This document shows, in pieces, positions 37,317 through 49,986 of a stretch of DNA of 64,000 nucleotides. Within the stretch, counting starts at the first letter, position 1, and each line of letters starts with the position of its first letter. The translations under genes and the position numbers were made by a program. The stretch comes from Typha latifolia (taxonomy: Eukaryota > Streptophyta > Magnoliopsida > Poales > Typhaceae): positions 1,426,001-1,490,000 of the forward strand of contig CM034107.1 of NCBI GenBank assembly GCA_019914945.1. The letters run 5' to 3'. Under the pieces are notes generated by a model, which was given only the letters and a program-made list of their open reading frames with translations, ran no database searches and was not told the origin of the DNA.

Positions 37317-40300
37317 TTAGTCTAATATCCTTGAAAATTTCACAGTGCCTTCGTCCAAGAGAGTCTTTTGTTTCCTCTTCTTTGACAGCTTCTGAAATCC
37401 ACTGTGCTCATCCACAAATTGTGCTGCAGTTCTCTCTCTAAGTTCTTCCAAACTTTCCCCCTCCTTTGCTCGCTCTATGACCTGACACAAGGAGAAAGAA
37501 AAATAAGAGATTAATTCACTCGATATGCAAGCCAATCAAATGCCTTGGAAAAAAGAAAATTACCAGATGACGACCATACAAATGTGTGTTTGACAGAGCT
37601 TGTAGAGCATTCTGTGCTTCTTGCTTTGTGACGTACTCCACAAATGCAAAACCCCTGTGACTACCAAACTTCATTGGCAATCTCAGGCTCTTGATCTGAG
37701 GATTTAGCAGCAGAAATCAAGAAATGTTCCAAGATAACTTGAATAAAACACCAAAATAATGCAAAGTTAGTTGGTTTAGAGCAACATTTTACTTACTCAT
37801 GGAAGAATAGAGCTGTTGACAACATTAAATATATTTATTCTTGTACTTCAATATATCAATATTGTGAAGTGAAGGAAATAAAGGATTGAAAAATTATGAA
37901 ATTAATCTATCTATTATTTCACTATGACAGAAAACAAAGGTACTTGAACAGGTAGCAACAAAATTCTTATATCCAATCAAGGTTCAGGAACAGAGGAAAT
38001 GATGAATTTTACCTGACCAAATGGACTAAATAATTGTCTTAAATCTTTCTCTGTTGCCTCAAAGGCCACATTTCTGACTATCAGTTTAGTTGAACTCTTA
38101 TCTTTCCCATCCTTTTTTGGAATCTGACCATCTCTCTTTCCATGACAAAGTTGCAAGATAAGAGCATGCCCATCCAGAATAGTCCCCTGAGGTTAAGATA
38201 ATGATTAGCATTGCATGATTCATTGGATGAAAATAAGAAAAATAATCAACTGTATCAATACTTATGAAATTGTTTACTCCATTCAGAGATGTAGTAACTA
38301 CCTGTAAATCTCTGCACACATTGGTTGCTGTCTCCAGAGAATCAAACTCGATGAAACCAAAACCCATTGATACATTCTTTCCATTCTTAATGTGCTTCTT
38401 CACCTACTTGGAAAGAAATATTTTTAAGAAGAACAAATCTGAAACACAGTGGTAAACAACCTTTCCACAGATATACCTTTACACTTTTTATGGCTCCATT
38501 CTTCATACTATCGCTAAAGTGCTGCTTCAGAGATTCATCAGATGTCTTGAAATTCAAGTTCTTAACAAAAACAGATCGTGACTGCCATCAATAATAGAAA
38601 TAATCAACCATCTGTATTGGAAATGTGCTAGGCAACTCATTGAGCAGGAATATAAGCAGATAATCTATTATCCAGATTTTCATGAAGGTACACATTTCTG
38701 ATATCATTATACTATCAAGTACATTTGAAAAAATAACACATAGAAGAAAGGGAAAACAATGATCTCGTAATGTTTTATTTTCCCTGGTGCAATCTGAAGA
38801 ATTCGATACTGGAAAAGAGAAAACTAGGCTTTACTCAGGAAGTAATTCTGAAAATCCACAACTTAATGATACAAGTGGTTTAATGAATCTGATCAGTTCT
38901 CTATAATCATATCGATAAGAATAGAGGAAGATCCAAAATTCAATACTAGGGAAGTGATATAGCAATAAGAGGTAAAAACTATGACTAACTTAAAAAAAAA
39001 GTTAAAGAGGAAATTGATATCATAGAATATGTAGTCAACATTAGAGAGTTGGCAACTACAGCCTAATGTTCTGGCATGAGGTTGTCCTCTGTTTAAAAGG
39101 TAATAATATTAAAATTTAAAAGTAAGAAGAAAGTCAGCTAGCCACTGCCCAAATGGTGATAAAGGATGATATCGACAAAAGCAAGTCGCACAAGATAGGA
39201 CTTCTCATAGTTGTCAAACAAAAACATCAACAACAAACAGATAAAGATGCTCATGAACAAGAGGAAAGCAAATGAAAAGGCAAACCTCCACTCTATCAGG
39301 ATCAATTTCATCTTCTGGTATTCCTTCCATAGTTTGCTCCAGTAAAACTTTGTTAATATTGTTCTCACCAACTGCATCCTTTTGTTCCTCAATAGCTAAT
39401 GTTGGTGGACATAAAATATTCTCAGGGGCCCATTCCAAATATAGTGGAGCATCCCTACATGTTGCAGCAATTAAGTAAATAATGAACAAATAAGTCCAAT
39501 GGTCCAACATACTCAATATGTCCCTAGGAGGCTAGCAGCAGAACATACAACCACTGCTAAAATTTAATTTAATGTTAAAAAGACAAATTCAGAAATAACC
39601 AAATATTCATTCTGAAGTTTAGCAGATAGTACAAATGTACAACTGCAAAGAAATTATAGAACGAAATAATCATACTCATACCTTATGATATTATGATCTA
39701 TTTCATGTCCTGGAAATGAATCAATGATCACATCTTGAGAAACTGATAAAGTTCATTGAATACCACAGGGCACAGGCATATACATATAAAAAAGATATTT
39801 TGCATCATCAGAATCATAGAGATTCAGTTTTGTATGAGAAAATATTATATAAGCGACAATGAATCCAGATTAATTTTGCACTTCGCAAAGCTTAGTTTCA
39901 TTCATTAATTCTATCTAATTAAACATGAATGTACTTATCCTCAAAAAATGTATATGAAAAATGCAAACAAGTTCATAAGTTGCAATAACTCAAGCATAAT
40001 CAAATAATCTTACTTGTATCGTTTATATGCTAAACCCTTGAAAGCTGAACGAGCTTCTGCCGCTTCAAGAAAGATTACCTGAAAAAAAAAGGCACAAAGA
40101 AGCTTTAAGACACAGAAACTAATACTCCACATAATTGATCATAATGAGAATTAACTCATGGTTTAGAAAATGTTGTACAAATGGATAACTTTGCAGATTA
40201 CCAAAGCCGAAAAAATAGCAAGCCCGTGAAAGAAACAAATTAGACGGAACAAGGAAACAAGCCAGAAGTTGTGAAACCAGATGAATGAAATGAATACATA

Positions 40301-43300
40301 AAAGAATATACAATGGACATGGAAGGACATGCATGAGTGTAAAAGAGTAAAGGGAAATGTATGAGCTTCATTCCATTAACCTGGGCATGGACATAATCTT
40401 ATCCTAATCCACAATAATGTTTTGCAGGTGCTGTAAATATGAAGGAAAAGTCTCGGAAAGAATATGTTATCCAAATATGTACTATACTGTGAGTCCACAC
40501 ATAACATTTGTTCGTAAGCCTGAAAAATGACAATTTCTTATGACATCTTGACCAAAAGATACAATGTGAATTTCCTTTTAAACATCCATGACACTTTCTT
40601 CACAAGGCAACTATATACAGTCTGTGCAAAAGAAGAGGAAGCAACACAAACAGGAAAAATAAAGACAAGGCCGATGATATCACTTATCTTGATATTTAAG
40701 GACAGATACGAAATCAAATAATTAAATCTCACCTAATAATTCTCATTTCCCAAGGGTTCACAATTTCACATAAACAGAGAAGTTGTGCAAATATGCAATA
40801 GTAATGTTACTGATGTAAACCTTTAAGAACTTTATCATACAAGCATTCACATGTTGCAAGTTGAATAGAAGTTCATACCAAGGCCAACGCTTTTGTTGGT
40901 GGGAGAATGACTTTTTCCAGACTCCCAAATTTTCCAAACATGCTAGCAAGATCTCCTTCACAAGAACTGTAAGGCAAGTTCTTAACCAATATCACATTGC
41001 TGCTCCTTTTTATTTTTTCATTCTTTCCAGAAGAAGCATATTCATCTAATGCAACAAAGTTAACGCCAGCTCTACTTAGAGCTTTCTTCGTCTCTGCTAT
41101 CACATGTGTTTCTCCAAGTGCAATACGTACAGCAAGGTCGTCAGCTTCCCGATCAAGTAACTCACTTTTACTGATACCATTTTTCCTGGCTATGTTTTCA
41201 ACAACCTGATCGAGATGTGGATACTGGTCAGTTAAGTACCAGAAGATACATGTGACAGTAGGTTACTAAAGGTATCCGATCAAGAATCATGTTTTCCAAA
41301 ATCTTACGAACAAAATTCTACAAAATAATTCAGTCTTTATGGAATAGATCACACCTAGAAATGACAATCCATGAAATAACCAGCAAAGTAACCAAAACCT
41401 GACAAGAACATTAATGGGATTGCTGAAACATTAAAAGAATATTTGCTAAATGGCACATCGAATTTGACCCGGACAACTAGGGACGAAATAATCAGTAATC
41501 ATACATGATTACAGCTCAGACTTGCCCAAACTTCAAGATACTTAGGTTATTATTTAATGACATGTACATCTATCACTTCATCATCATCAATAGAAATAGT
41601 TGAGACAAGTTAGAAGGAAGTGCAAAAAGAAAATAGTGGAGAAGCAGATATGAAAAGATGCTCCTTGAACATCCTTACAGTGTCTGAACGCATGAACAAG
41701 CTATTCCATGCCCGTGTATCACCACTAGCTTCAGATGCCTTCCTATTATCTTCTCTTATCTGCTTCAAACTCTTCTTTTCCATGCCGATTGCATGGCCAG
41801 ACCTTTAAGATTGTCAGTAAGAGAAATTAACAATTTAGACGTCATAACCATTTATATAACAACAAATAAGGAGTTAAAACAAAATATAACAGCAATCCTT
41901 ACTCCAGCTTCTCATTATTTTGTGGCTTTGCAGGCATGACATGTAACAATCTTCCCTGGAAAATCGAATTATCCAGCTCTTCAAGTGCCCTACAAAATGA
42001 GGCCAATTGAATAAGGTATAAACACAAAATTTAAATAAGTTGAAAATGCAGTACAATAAAACCCAAGAGTGATTGACCATGTGAATGAATAAATAATTGC
42101 TCAAGATATGCAAAGGAATTCATATAAGTAGTATCACACTTCTATTAAAGTGAATCTAGTTAAAACCTTTAGTAATAAATTGGAATGTGGTGAACTCAAA
42201 ACAAAACATAGGAATGTGTAGCACAGAGAAAAAAGAAAGGAAGTGAAGAAAAGCTAAAAGAAGTCTGAGCAGCATTTGATCTAGCATAAGAATATTAAAA
42301 AAAGGCAACTTAAAGCATCTTGACTGACATGATTAACTCTCATTTTCTAAAGGACTAAATAGACCATGAACATTATAAATTTCAGGTACATCGGCAATGA
42401 GAAGTCCAATGCACAAAATGTTTATCTTTCAGATTTCTATGACAAAGATCTAGCAAACCTTCTACTTTTTCTTGGCGCATACCACTAAGTAAAAAATAAT
42501 TATAACACAAGAAAATGCCAACAAAGATAATTCAATCATAAGGTGTGTTTCGACCAACAGTAAGACAATAATTGATGGTTTAAATGAAATTATTATAAAA
42601 AAATATAGATATGAAATTTAAACAGTATGGCAGGAATCATGACTTGACCGAAGAATTACCTGGCTGCACACTCAGGAAGAGCAAAAAGCACATAGCCTAT
42701 GCCTTTGGACCTTTTGGTGTTTTTATCTACAACAAGATGTGCATGTGAAATATCACCAAACTGGCTAAAGAGCTCTTCCAATTCATCTTCGCTGAGTACC
42801 ATTAAAAATATATATTAATTAGAAAGAAAAGCCATGTATCCACAACTTAAATGGAAGCATCTGTGTCCAACTAAAAGCTTTCAGGAGTCGAGAGAACACC
42901 GTACGTAGTTGTGTAAGGAAGATTGCGGATGAATAAACGACCTGTGTCCAACACGTGTTTCTTCTCACTAACTGGTGAGATTGAGTTCTCGTTATCAACA
43001 TTTTCACCATTAGAATCCTCCAAAGAGGGGTCCTTTTTCACTCCAATATCAATGTTCCTGGTGTTCATCTGACGTTCAACTAAGGGTACTTTTGCATCTG
43101 TATCTATCAATTGACCGGATGAATCTTCATTATCAGTGTCAATATCTGTCTGAATTTTGGAATCTTCATTATCGGTGTCATCATCTGTCTGCCTTTTGGA
43201 ATTTTCATTGGTGTCAATATCACTCTGACTTTTGGAACTTTCATCATCGGATTCTGAGTCTGACCAATTTTTCTTAATTTTGCTCTTAAAGTAGTCCATA

Positions 43301-44770
43301 TCTGTCAGCAAATCATCTCCCCTGTTTTCATCTGGTTGCTCCATTTTAACATTCTCAGTAGATAATTTATGTGGGAGACTGGATGAGGTGCGATTTGTCA
43401 GTTCAGTTTCCCTGCTAATCTTATCAGTCGCTTGAACCTTTGTTTGAGCTGATTGCTTCTTGCCAACCTTGGGCAGCTGAAGTTCTTTTTCATCAGCTTT
43501 GCCATCTTGCCCAATAGTGTCCAAAGCACCCATTGTATCATTAGCCCACAACTTTGATTTAACCCGTGGCTGCATGACCTGGAGAAACTCATGAAGTTTG
43601 GGGTCATTAACTACACTGCCTTCAGAATTTCTTGCTTCATTAACAGAGGACCTACTAGTAGGATCCCCGATGCTGACACCATCTTTATTATTTTCACTTG
43701 AAGGATCATCCTCTTTTAAAGAATAACGACTCCAAGGGCGAGGCATATTTGGATCACCAATCTTACGGGCAACCTGCAATAGGTGGATAGTCCATGAACT
43801 GCTTATTCTATTCCACAATTCTTCTGAATATTTCAATATAAGATAAACATGCTCCAAAATTCTCAAAGTGATAGCGCAACTCTTTAAGAAAGAGAATAGA
43901 TATCATTTAGTGTAGACTTCTTCATATTCATGTGCAAGGATAATGAGAAGTGTGAATTATCCAAAAAGGAAAAGGGTAAGCTCAAGCAACATAACTAGAG
44001 TAGTATACTCATCACTACTAAGCAATCTATCAAGAAAATATAGATCAATAAACTAGTTGTAGTCGTTATACCTCACACGTGATCTTGCAAGTATCCATAT
44101 AGGAGTTGTCGAAGTACTTGAGTGCCTCCTCTGCATCCTTCTCCGATCGAAACCCAACAAATGCAAACTGCCTGCTCTTCCCATCCCTAATTAAAACGAA
44201 TATAGCACCATTTTAATTTGAAGTACTACACATACCAAACAAATCATTGACCTATAGCAATCTGTTCGCTTCTCTTTCATACCTAGCAGATTTCAATAAG
44301 AGCTAAATTAAAGAGAAAAACTTTAAGAAACAAGCAATTTATATTTATATCATTGATAGCAAGGCAATTCATGAACAGAAAAAGAAAAGGTTTTTACCTC
44401 AATCTAAGTTGGATTCCCAGAATTCCAAAATCCAATAAACAAGATAAACAAAAATAACCGCCCAAGAACAGAAAAAGGAAGAAGACCAACCGAATTGCAC
44501 ATGAATTCTTGGTCTAGTAGAGATAATAATAAAATTAAAAAAAAGGATTTTCCCCCACTTACTTTGTGCGCATAACTTTAGCGTCGGTGACCACCCCCTT
44601 CTGCGAGAAGAACTCCCTGAGACGGTCCTCATTGACGTACTTTGGCAAGTTCTTAACGCATAGCCGAGACCTGTGGACGAGAAAGCACGGCCCGATTGAA
44701 GAAGACGGAAGCAAGTAATACTCGAAACTAGTAGGAAGCACGAGAAGAGGAGAAACGAGATAACCCACAT
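37317..44770 (-). CDS. MRD1: Multiple RRM protein MRD1/RBM19, 18S rRNA processing factor
   Basis: MRD1/RBM19 binds the U3 snoRNP and pre-rRNA in the small-subunit processome. Fifteen coding segments total 2676 nt, 891 residues: 44769-44770, 44563-44670, 44072-44186, 42905-43773, 42660-42791, 41903-41989, 41679-41802, 40879-41205, 40014-40078, 39286-39454, 38477-38581, 38302-38403, 38013-38186, 37564-37695 and 37317-37481. Five RRMs are seen: about 2-80 ([11 protein letters not shown]), 353-430 ([11 protein letters not shown]), 548-620 ([11 protein letters not shown]), 670-750 ([11 protein letters not shown]) and 768-845 ([11 protein letters not shown]). An acidic Ser/Asp/Asn linker with tandem TDxDTDNEDS repeats separates RRM1 and RRM2. 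The family start [10 protein letters not shown] requires an ATG assembled from AT at 44769-44770 and G at 44670 across a 98-bp intron; no other in-frame ATG precedes RRM1. Everything after the start is firm. Confidence 0.9.
43092..43277 (-). repeat. Acidic tandem repeat coding region in MRD1
   Basis: The minus strand encodes three to four imperfect copies of a 14-residue unit of the form SKxQTDxDTDNED between MRD1 residues about 230 and 290. The matching DNA repeats contain tgtcaatatctgtctg and tcttcattatcggtgtca variants. This is a coding minisatellite that could vary in length between accessions. Confidence 0.7.
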
Positions 44771-45775
44771 CGTTCTAAATCTTGTTTCAGGAATTCGAAG
44801 GTGGTGAAAGATGGGCTCTTCCTAGAGAGAGAAAACACCAAGCAGTGGGAACAGCGGCGACGGCGTAAGCGGCGGGAGAGGGACAACAACAAGGAGAGGG
44901 GAGAGAGACAGGTGTTGCTTAATGGACCCGAATCCGACCTAATCAGTCGGGTTTGGATCCTAAGTCAACCGACCCTTTAAGTTATCGGATTATATTATTA
45001 TGACAATTCGGATCTGTCTCTTGGATAACCAGACCCAAAACCCGTTAATTTCGATATATGCTCGAGATTATGGAAGAGCCAAGGTTGACTCTAAAACAAT
45101 CTTAACTCTTTTAGCTCGAAGATTAATTTCGAGCCGACCAACTCACTCAGCTCTTTGTACTGCACGTATTACGCTTATTTTCTAATTTGAGTTTAAAAAA
45201 TAGTATCGAAATTAATACCCATATAACTTAAAATATCATAAAAAATAAATATGAAAACTAATTTCGTACTTCATGTGAATCTCTAATCTATTTTGTTTAT
45301 ATATTGTAATACAATCATCAGTTCTTATAGGTTCGAATATATGCGAATATATTTGATACTCAATTTACATCTGTTCTTACTTAGCTGATATAATAATTAA
45401 ATTCACGATTAATATTATTATTCATATCCAATATATATGTATATATAAGCACACATACTATCGTATCGGTCTCCGACCCTATTAGTTGCCCAATAGGTTT
45501 GTTATATGTCAGAATAAAAACCCCAATAAATTGATGCTGCAAAAGCCCTCTTTTACTTCGGCCCATGCATTATTTAGGAAAAAAAACGTTAGTCTAATGC
45601 AGCCATGACCATTAAGATGCTGCAATAAGAATGTCTTCCCTACTAATTGAAAGGCTTTTCTAAAAAGAAATTAAAAAAAATTAGAAAAGAACTCCCCGAA
45701 GAGCTACCAAAAGTAGTATTAACTAAGCCTGGACTAGTAATATTGCTACAGAAAGCATTGCAAACATATCTACAA
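44771..45775. other. MRD1 upstream / pTAC14 downstream region
   Basis: The first 150 bp are probably MRD1 5' UTR. Next to it (44930-45000) is a degenerate 'cgggtttggatcc' phrase. Around 45190-45440 lies AT-rich DNA with cttacttagctgatataata, a relative of the sequence near 26035, suggesting two decayed copies of one dispersed repeat. No gene is supported. Confidence 0.4.
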
Positions 45776-48700
45776 CTAAAACAATATTCTTTCTTGGTAG
45801 AGCTCCAAAGCCTCAATGACCTTCTCGAGAAACAACTTCCGGTGCATTCGATATCTGCCGGTTTAAGAGCAATTGAAACAAAGTTAGTGAAGAACTCTGC
45901 CATCAGGCCTCAAGGAAAGAAGATAAAAGGAGAAAAAAGAATAAGGTAAAATAAACATAAGAATGTTGTTATCTGACATACTTGATAGCAGCTTCCCGCG
46001 TTCTACTTGCATTTACATCAGAATCTGAAAGTTCCAGAAGGGAAACAAAAACAACTTTCAACTGGGATCATTATGCTGAATAAAATATGTAGTTGGTTTA
46101 TTACAATAAGAAGAAAAAGAAAAAGACAATCCATATTGTCGCTAAATTTGTTACCTAAAATCTTCTGATCCTGTTGAGATGTAGTTGGAAATTCTGCCAA
46201 CATTTGATGGCATTCTTCTTGCAACTCCCGCGCAGCTTTCCTTTCCATGCTTGGAAGTGGTGGCAGATCTCCATCCGACCATGTCGGCAGAGTCCGTCCT
46301 GCTGCTATGACTGCTCCATTAATGAGGTTATTATCTTCTTCAGTGGACAACTGGGCTGAATAAATATTGAAAGAATATATTCAAATTAAAATCAATGCCC
46401 ATAACAAGTACAAATGAGGGGAAAGAATTGCAGTGTCCTCACTATTGTGATAGAACTCTCCTGGCAAGCCAGAAATGTTGAAGACTGATAAGAAAGAATC
46501 CAAATGAACTTTAGAAGTGCTTGAGAAGTTTATGACATCCCAAGGATTCTGCAAAACTTCAATAATTGAGAAAATCTGAGGATCACATAAACAAAACATA
46601 TAGAACATTATAAAATGTCAAATGTATTTTGTGTTCGTGAAAATGTGTTAGCACATAATATTTTCTTAGTAGTAGTACAACTAATTTTTAACCTGAAAAG
46701 TTCATAATCATGATCATGACAATATAAAGATAACAGAAGTGATCCTGTTTAGATACAGATAAGGTTATTGAGCATCCAAACCATATTTTGAATATTATAA
46801 TATATTACTATCTCTTCAACTTGTACACTAAAAAATAGCAGAAGATCACATTATAAACAATATTTTCTTTCACATAGAAAAGAAATTGAAGTTGTAGATA
46901 AACAAAAAGTTAAACCATTATACCGCCGCAGATGAAAAACCATATCTTTCCATAAACATGTTGTTCTTCTTTCCACTCATATAATTGATAGTCATCTGCC
47001 AAAAGATATACGAATATTAAGTGCTACAAGTACAAAAGAACTGTAATACAGTCAAGAAATTTTGATTGTTAAGTCCCTCTACAAAGATAGCAATCAAAAG
47101 ATGTTTCCTTGTTCTACACTACATTTAACAAACTAGAGGCAAGTGGCTAAGCAGAGCAAGTAACCAAATATAGCAATTTGTAATTATTACCTCATCTCCT
47201 TTCTTGATGCGCTGCCCAGCGTTTATCATGACTTCAAGCATGCGATCTTTGAAACGCCAATGAAGAAAACAATTTGGCCGGAAGGAGTGGTTCAACATAT
47301 CTGCAGAAACAAGCTGAATTTCATTGATAGTCCTTGATATTAAATACTTATAAAGTTAGGTCACATGCATTATCCACTAGACATTTTGTCAAAATTCCTA
47401 TCAAATAAATTTGCCAAGAAAATCCTTTAGAATCCAAAGAAGTTGGATGAAAAAATGTTAGAGGAGCAACAGCAATGCTGACTTACATGGAATGTGCTGG
47501 TCAGCAAATAAGACCTCTCAGAGAAAGGTCAGATCAACAAAATGTGCTTAAAAGTGTACAAGTAGGTTATGAACTTATAAGGCAGCTGAAACCTAAACTA
47601 TGGTGCTTATATATAGATAGTTACATGCATGGATACATATAAACCAACATCACTCAGAACTGATATCATCTTGGCAAACTCTATATTGTAACTTGCAGAT
47701 TGTATTATGTTTTATTAGAAAGAAATACTTTTGAAGATCATTGAAAATGGTAAGATGTCTTGGAATATATTTTTAAAAAAAGGAAAACCGTTGATTTGAT
47801 ATCAAGATGAACGGTGAGGGTCATACTTGTGGAGACAAAAGTGCATTGTATACTAAATCTTTCATGAATCATTATCAAATAGAAGAGGTAAGAAAAATAC
47901 CAGCATAAGGAACTAGCATGTTCTTATCCTGTACAAGTGCTCCAACCCTTATTTGCATGTCAATTGAACGTGACTGCGTGATACTTAATGCCCAAAGAAA
48001 TCTAGCAGGATCACGGGCAAGACGCTTTATCTTTAGAGGGGCTGCAGAGTGCTGTTATGAATGAAAGTGATATTTAAAGTTCTTTGAAAGGAATGAACAG
48101 CCAACAAACTTGAATAATAACAAGGAAACGTACCCAATGTTTCTCCCAAAATTCTATTGCCCTTTTTTGCTTTTCTTCCATTTTTGAAGCAAGATCTTGG
48201 TCTTGCAGCTCCAAAAGGTCCTCCTGATGTACATGTTCAGAAAATATGAATAAACAGAAAAAAGAAAAAGGTTTCTCATCTCTCATATAAGTAAGAGCTA
48301 AATCGCACTTGAAGACCTGTAAAAATTAGAAAGGATCTAACTACTAATGATTTTGATGATTAACATATTCCAAAAAAAAATGAAAAAGAAGGGGATAGAG
48401 TAATCTGTAAGTAAATGGCACAGAAAATTAAAAGGAAATATTCTAGAACAACTAAAGAAAAGATAAATCGGACACCGCCAGCTGCATTACTTATTGTCTT
48501 TCCAACATACCTTCTGGGCCAGAAGCAAGCTAGTGCATTCATCAGCACCGGGTAAAAAATCACCATATAGCTGCCAAAAGTTTCCATCCACATCAAAGGC
48601 ATACAGCAGAAGACAGGCCAATCTCAGATCCCAATCTGTCTGTCATAAGAAGTATAAGAGATTAAGATGGAGCTGTGAAGCCAATTAAATTCCCTCCAAA

Positions 48701-49609
48701 AGCAAGCAGAGATTTTTTTTTTTCACTCAGAAGGATAGTGATGTCATACTAATTTCTCAATTACCTCTGGATTTGTGGAATTGATAACATCGAATATAGG
48801 ATGGCCAACTGGTACAATATCAGGAAAAAACATCCATGGGAGCTTCTGACTTATAGTCAACATTAACTCCAGCGGGATCTCCATAATAACCTAGAAATAA
48901 TTTTATAAACAAAGCAACCACATTTAGAAGAAAACTAAGTAAAGAAAACATTTCAAGCAATACTAAAGGAAGGAAATAGTTCAGAGAAACATATTACGAT
49001 TCAAAAATATATAAAACCATCAGAAAAATATAATCTATCAAAAGCTTCAAGTAGCTCACTCTGGCTCGTCGCAATGGCTCCACATCTCGCGATGCATAAA
49101 CTCCAAACCCGTCCGGCCCTTCCATGAACTCAACCCCATACGCTCTAACACTCCGCACATACCCTATCCGATAGAAATCAGGATCGGCGGGCTCTAACTG
49201 CCGAAACGCACATCGAAACCAAATCATACATGCCAAGAAACGGAATAGGTACTCACGAATTATAAACAAATGAGGAGTAAGCCCAAAATATCACCTCGGA
49301 AGACAAGACCTCGACTTGCGGCGGCTCAAACAACTTGAAAGGAGGAAGAGATGTAGCAACTCTGATGGGACGAAGTCGATTCCGCTTGAGAGAAGGGCTG
49401 CTGCTGTTCGATGATGGAAAGCAAGCGTTTTTTTGGCTCTTGAGCTGCGGGCAAAAGTATTAGAGGAGTCATTTGGTCATTTTATCATACAGGTGGCGGG
49501 GAGAAGAGAGAAGAGAGAAGAGAGTGAGAGGACTTACAGAGTGGCAAGAGGAGGAGAAAGTAGTGGGGAAAGGGAGAAGGAGAGAAGGAGGAGGAGAAGA
49601 AGCAGCCAT
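45776..49609 (-). CDS. PTAC14: Plastid transcriptionally active chromosome protein 14 (SET-domain PAP)
   Basis: pTAC14 (PAP7) is a SET-domain subunit associated with the plastid-encoded RNA polymerase and is needed for chloroplast development. Thirteen exons total 1467 nt, 488 residues: 49538-49609, 49295-49444, 49060-49197, 48765-48890, 48511-48639, 48134-48223, 47901-48051, 47191-47300, 46924-46995, 46443-46548, 46155-46355, 45982-46024 and 45776-45854. The N-terminus is a Ser/Pro-rich transit peptide. The SET domain spans GPDGFGVYASRDVEP through DMLNHSFRPNC and GDEMTINYM, with the NHS and Y residues of the fold. A Rubisco LSMT-like substrate-binding half follows and the protein ends in RKLFLEKVIEALELYQERILF. 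All junctions are in phase. The gene is head-to-head with the PPR-like gene. Confidence 0.94.
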
Positions 49610-49986
49610 TGAACTGGAATTAGAGTGAGCGAGCACGTTATCCCACTCCCACAGCACTACAGCAGGCAGGTGATTCCGAGCGGGTCGAAATAGGATATTA
49701 TTATGGTCCGGTCCGATATCCAGGATTTAATGATTTATTATTTAATTTTCAGAAAACTCCCTGAGTATTGTATTTTTTTCATAAAACTCCCTGAGTATTG
49801 TATTTTTTTCAGAAAACAATCCCAATAACCAAACATATCCTTCGCTTATTTAGTTATTTCACATATCGAAGGATTATAGGGTGCGGAATGAACAAATCCC
49901 GAAAAGAAAATTAAAATGCACCCCTTCCTTCCCGAAACCCCCGCCCCACCCCCACCCACTCCGTCTCTTCTTCTCTCGCGGAGAAG
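49610..49986. promoter_or_regulatory. Bidirectional promoter region pTAC14 / PPR-like gene
   Basis: The 377 bp between two divergent start codons must contain both promoters and both 5' UTRs. It includes a 30-bp tandem duplication at 49751-49810. No clear TATA box was seen on either strand. Confidence 0.6.
49751..49810. repeat. 30-bp tandem duplication
   Basis: Two adjacent 30-bp units, 49751-49780 and 49781-49810, differ at one base (agaaaactccc versus ataaaactccc, both ending gtatttttttc). A third unit begins at 49811 but stops after about eight bases. Confidence 0.95.

Noticed and set aside
44399..44770. 123-codon minus-strand frame starting [12 protein letters not shown]
   Set aside because: It begins at the ATG formed when intron 1 of MRD1 is not removed and leaves the RRM frame; an artefact of intron retention.
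45647..45949. 100-codon plus-strand frame, Lys/Leu-rich (MKGFSKKKLKKIRKEL...)
   Set aside because: It is antisense to the last exon and 3' region of pTAC14, whose minus-strand reading ends in the conserved YQERILF.
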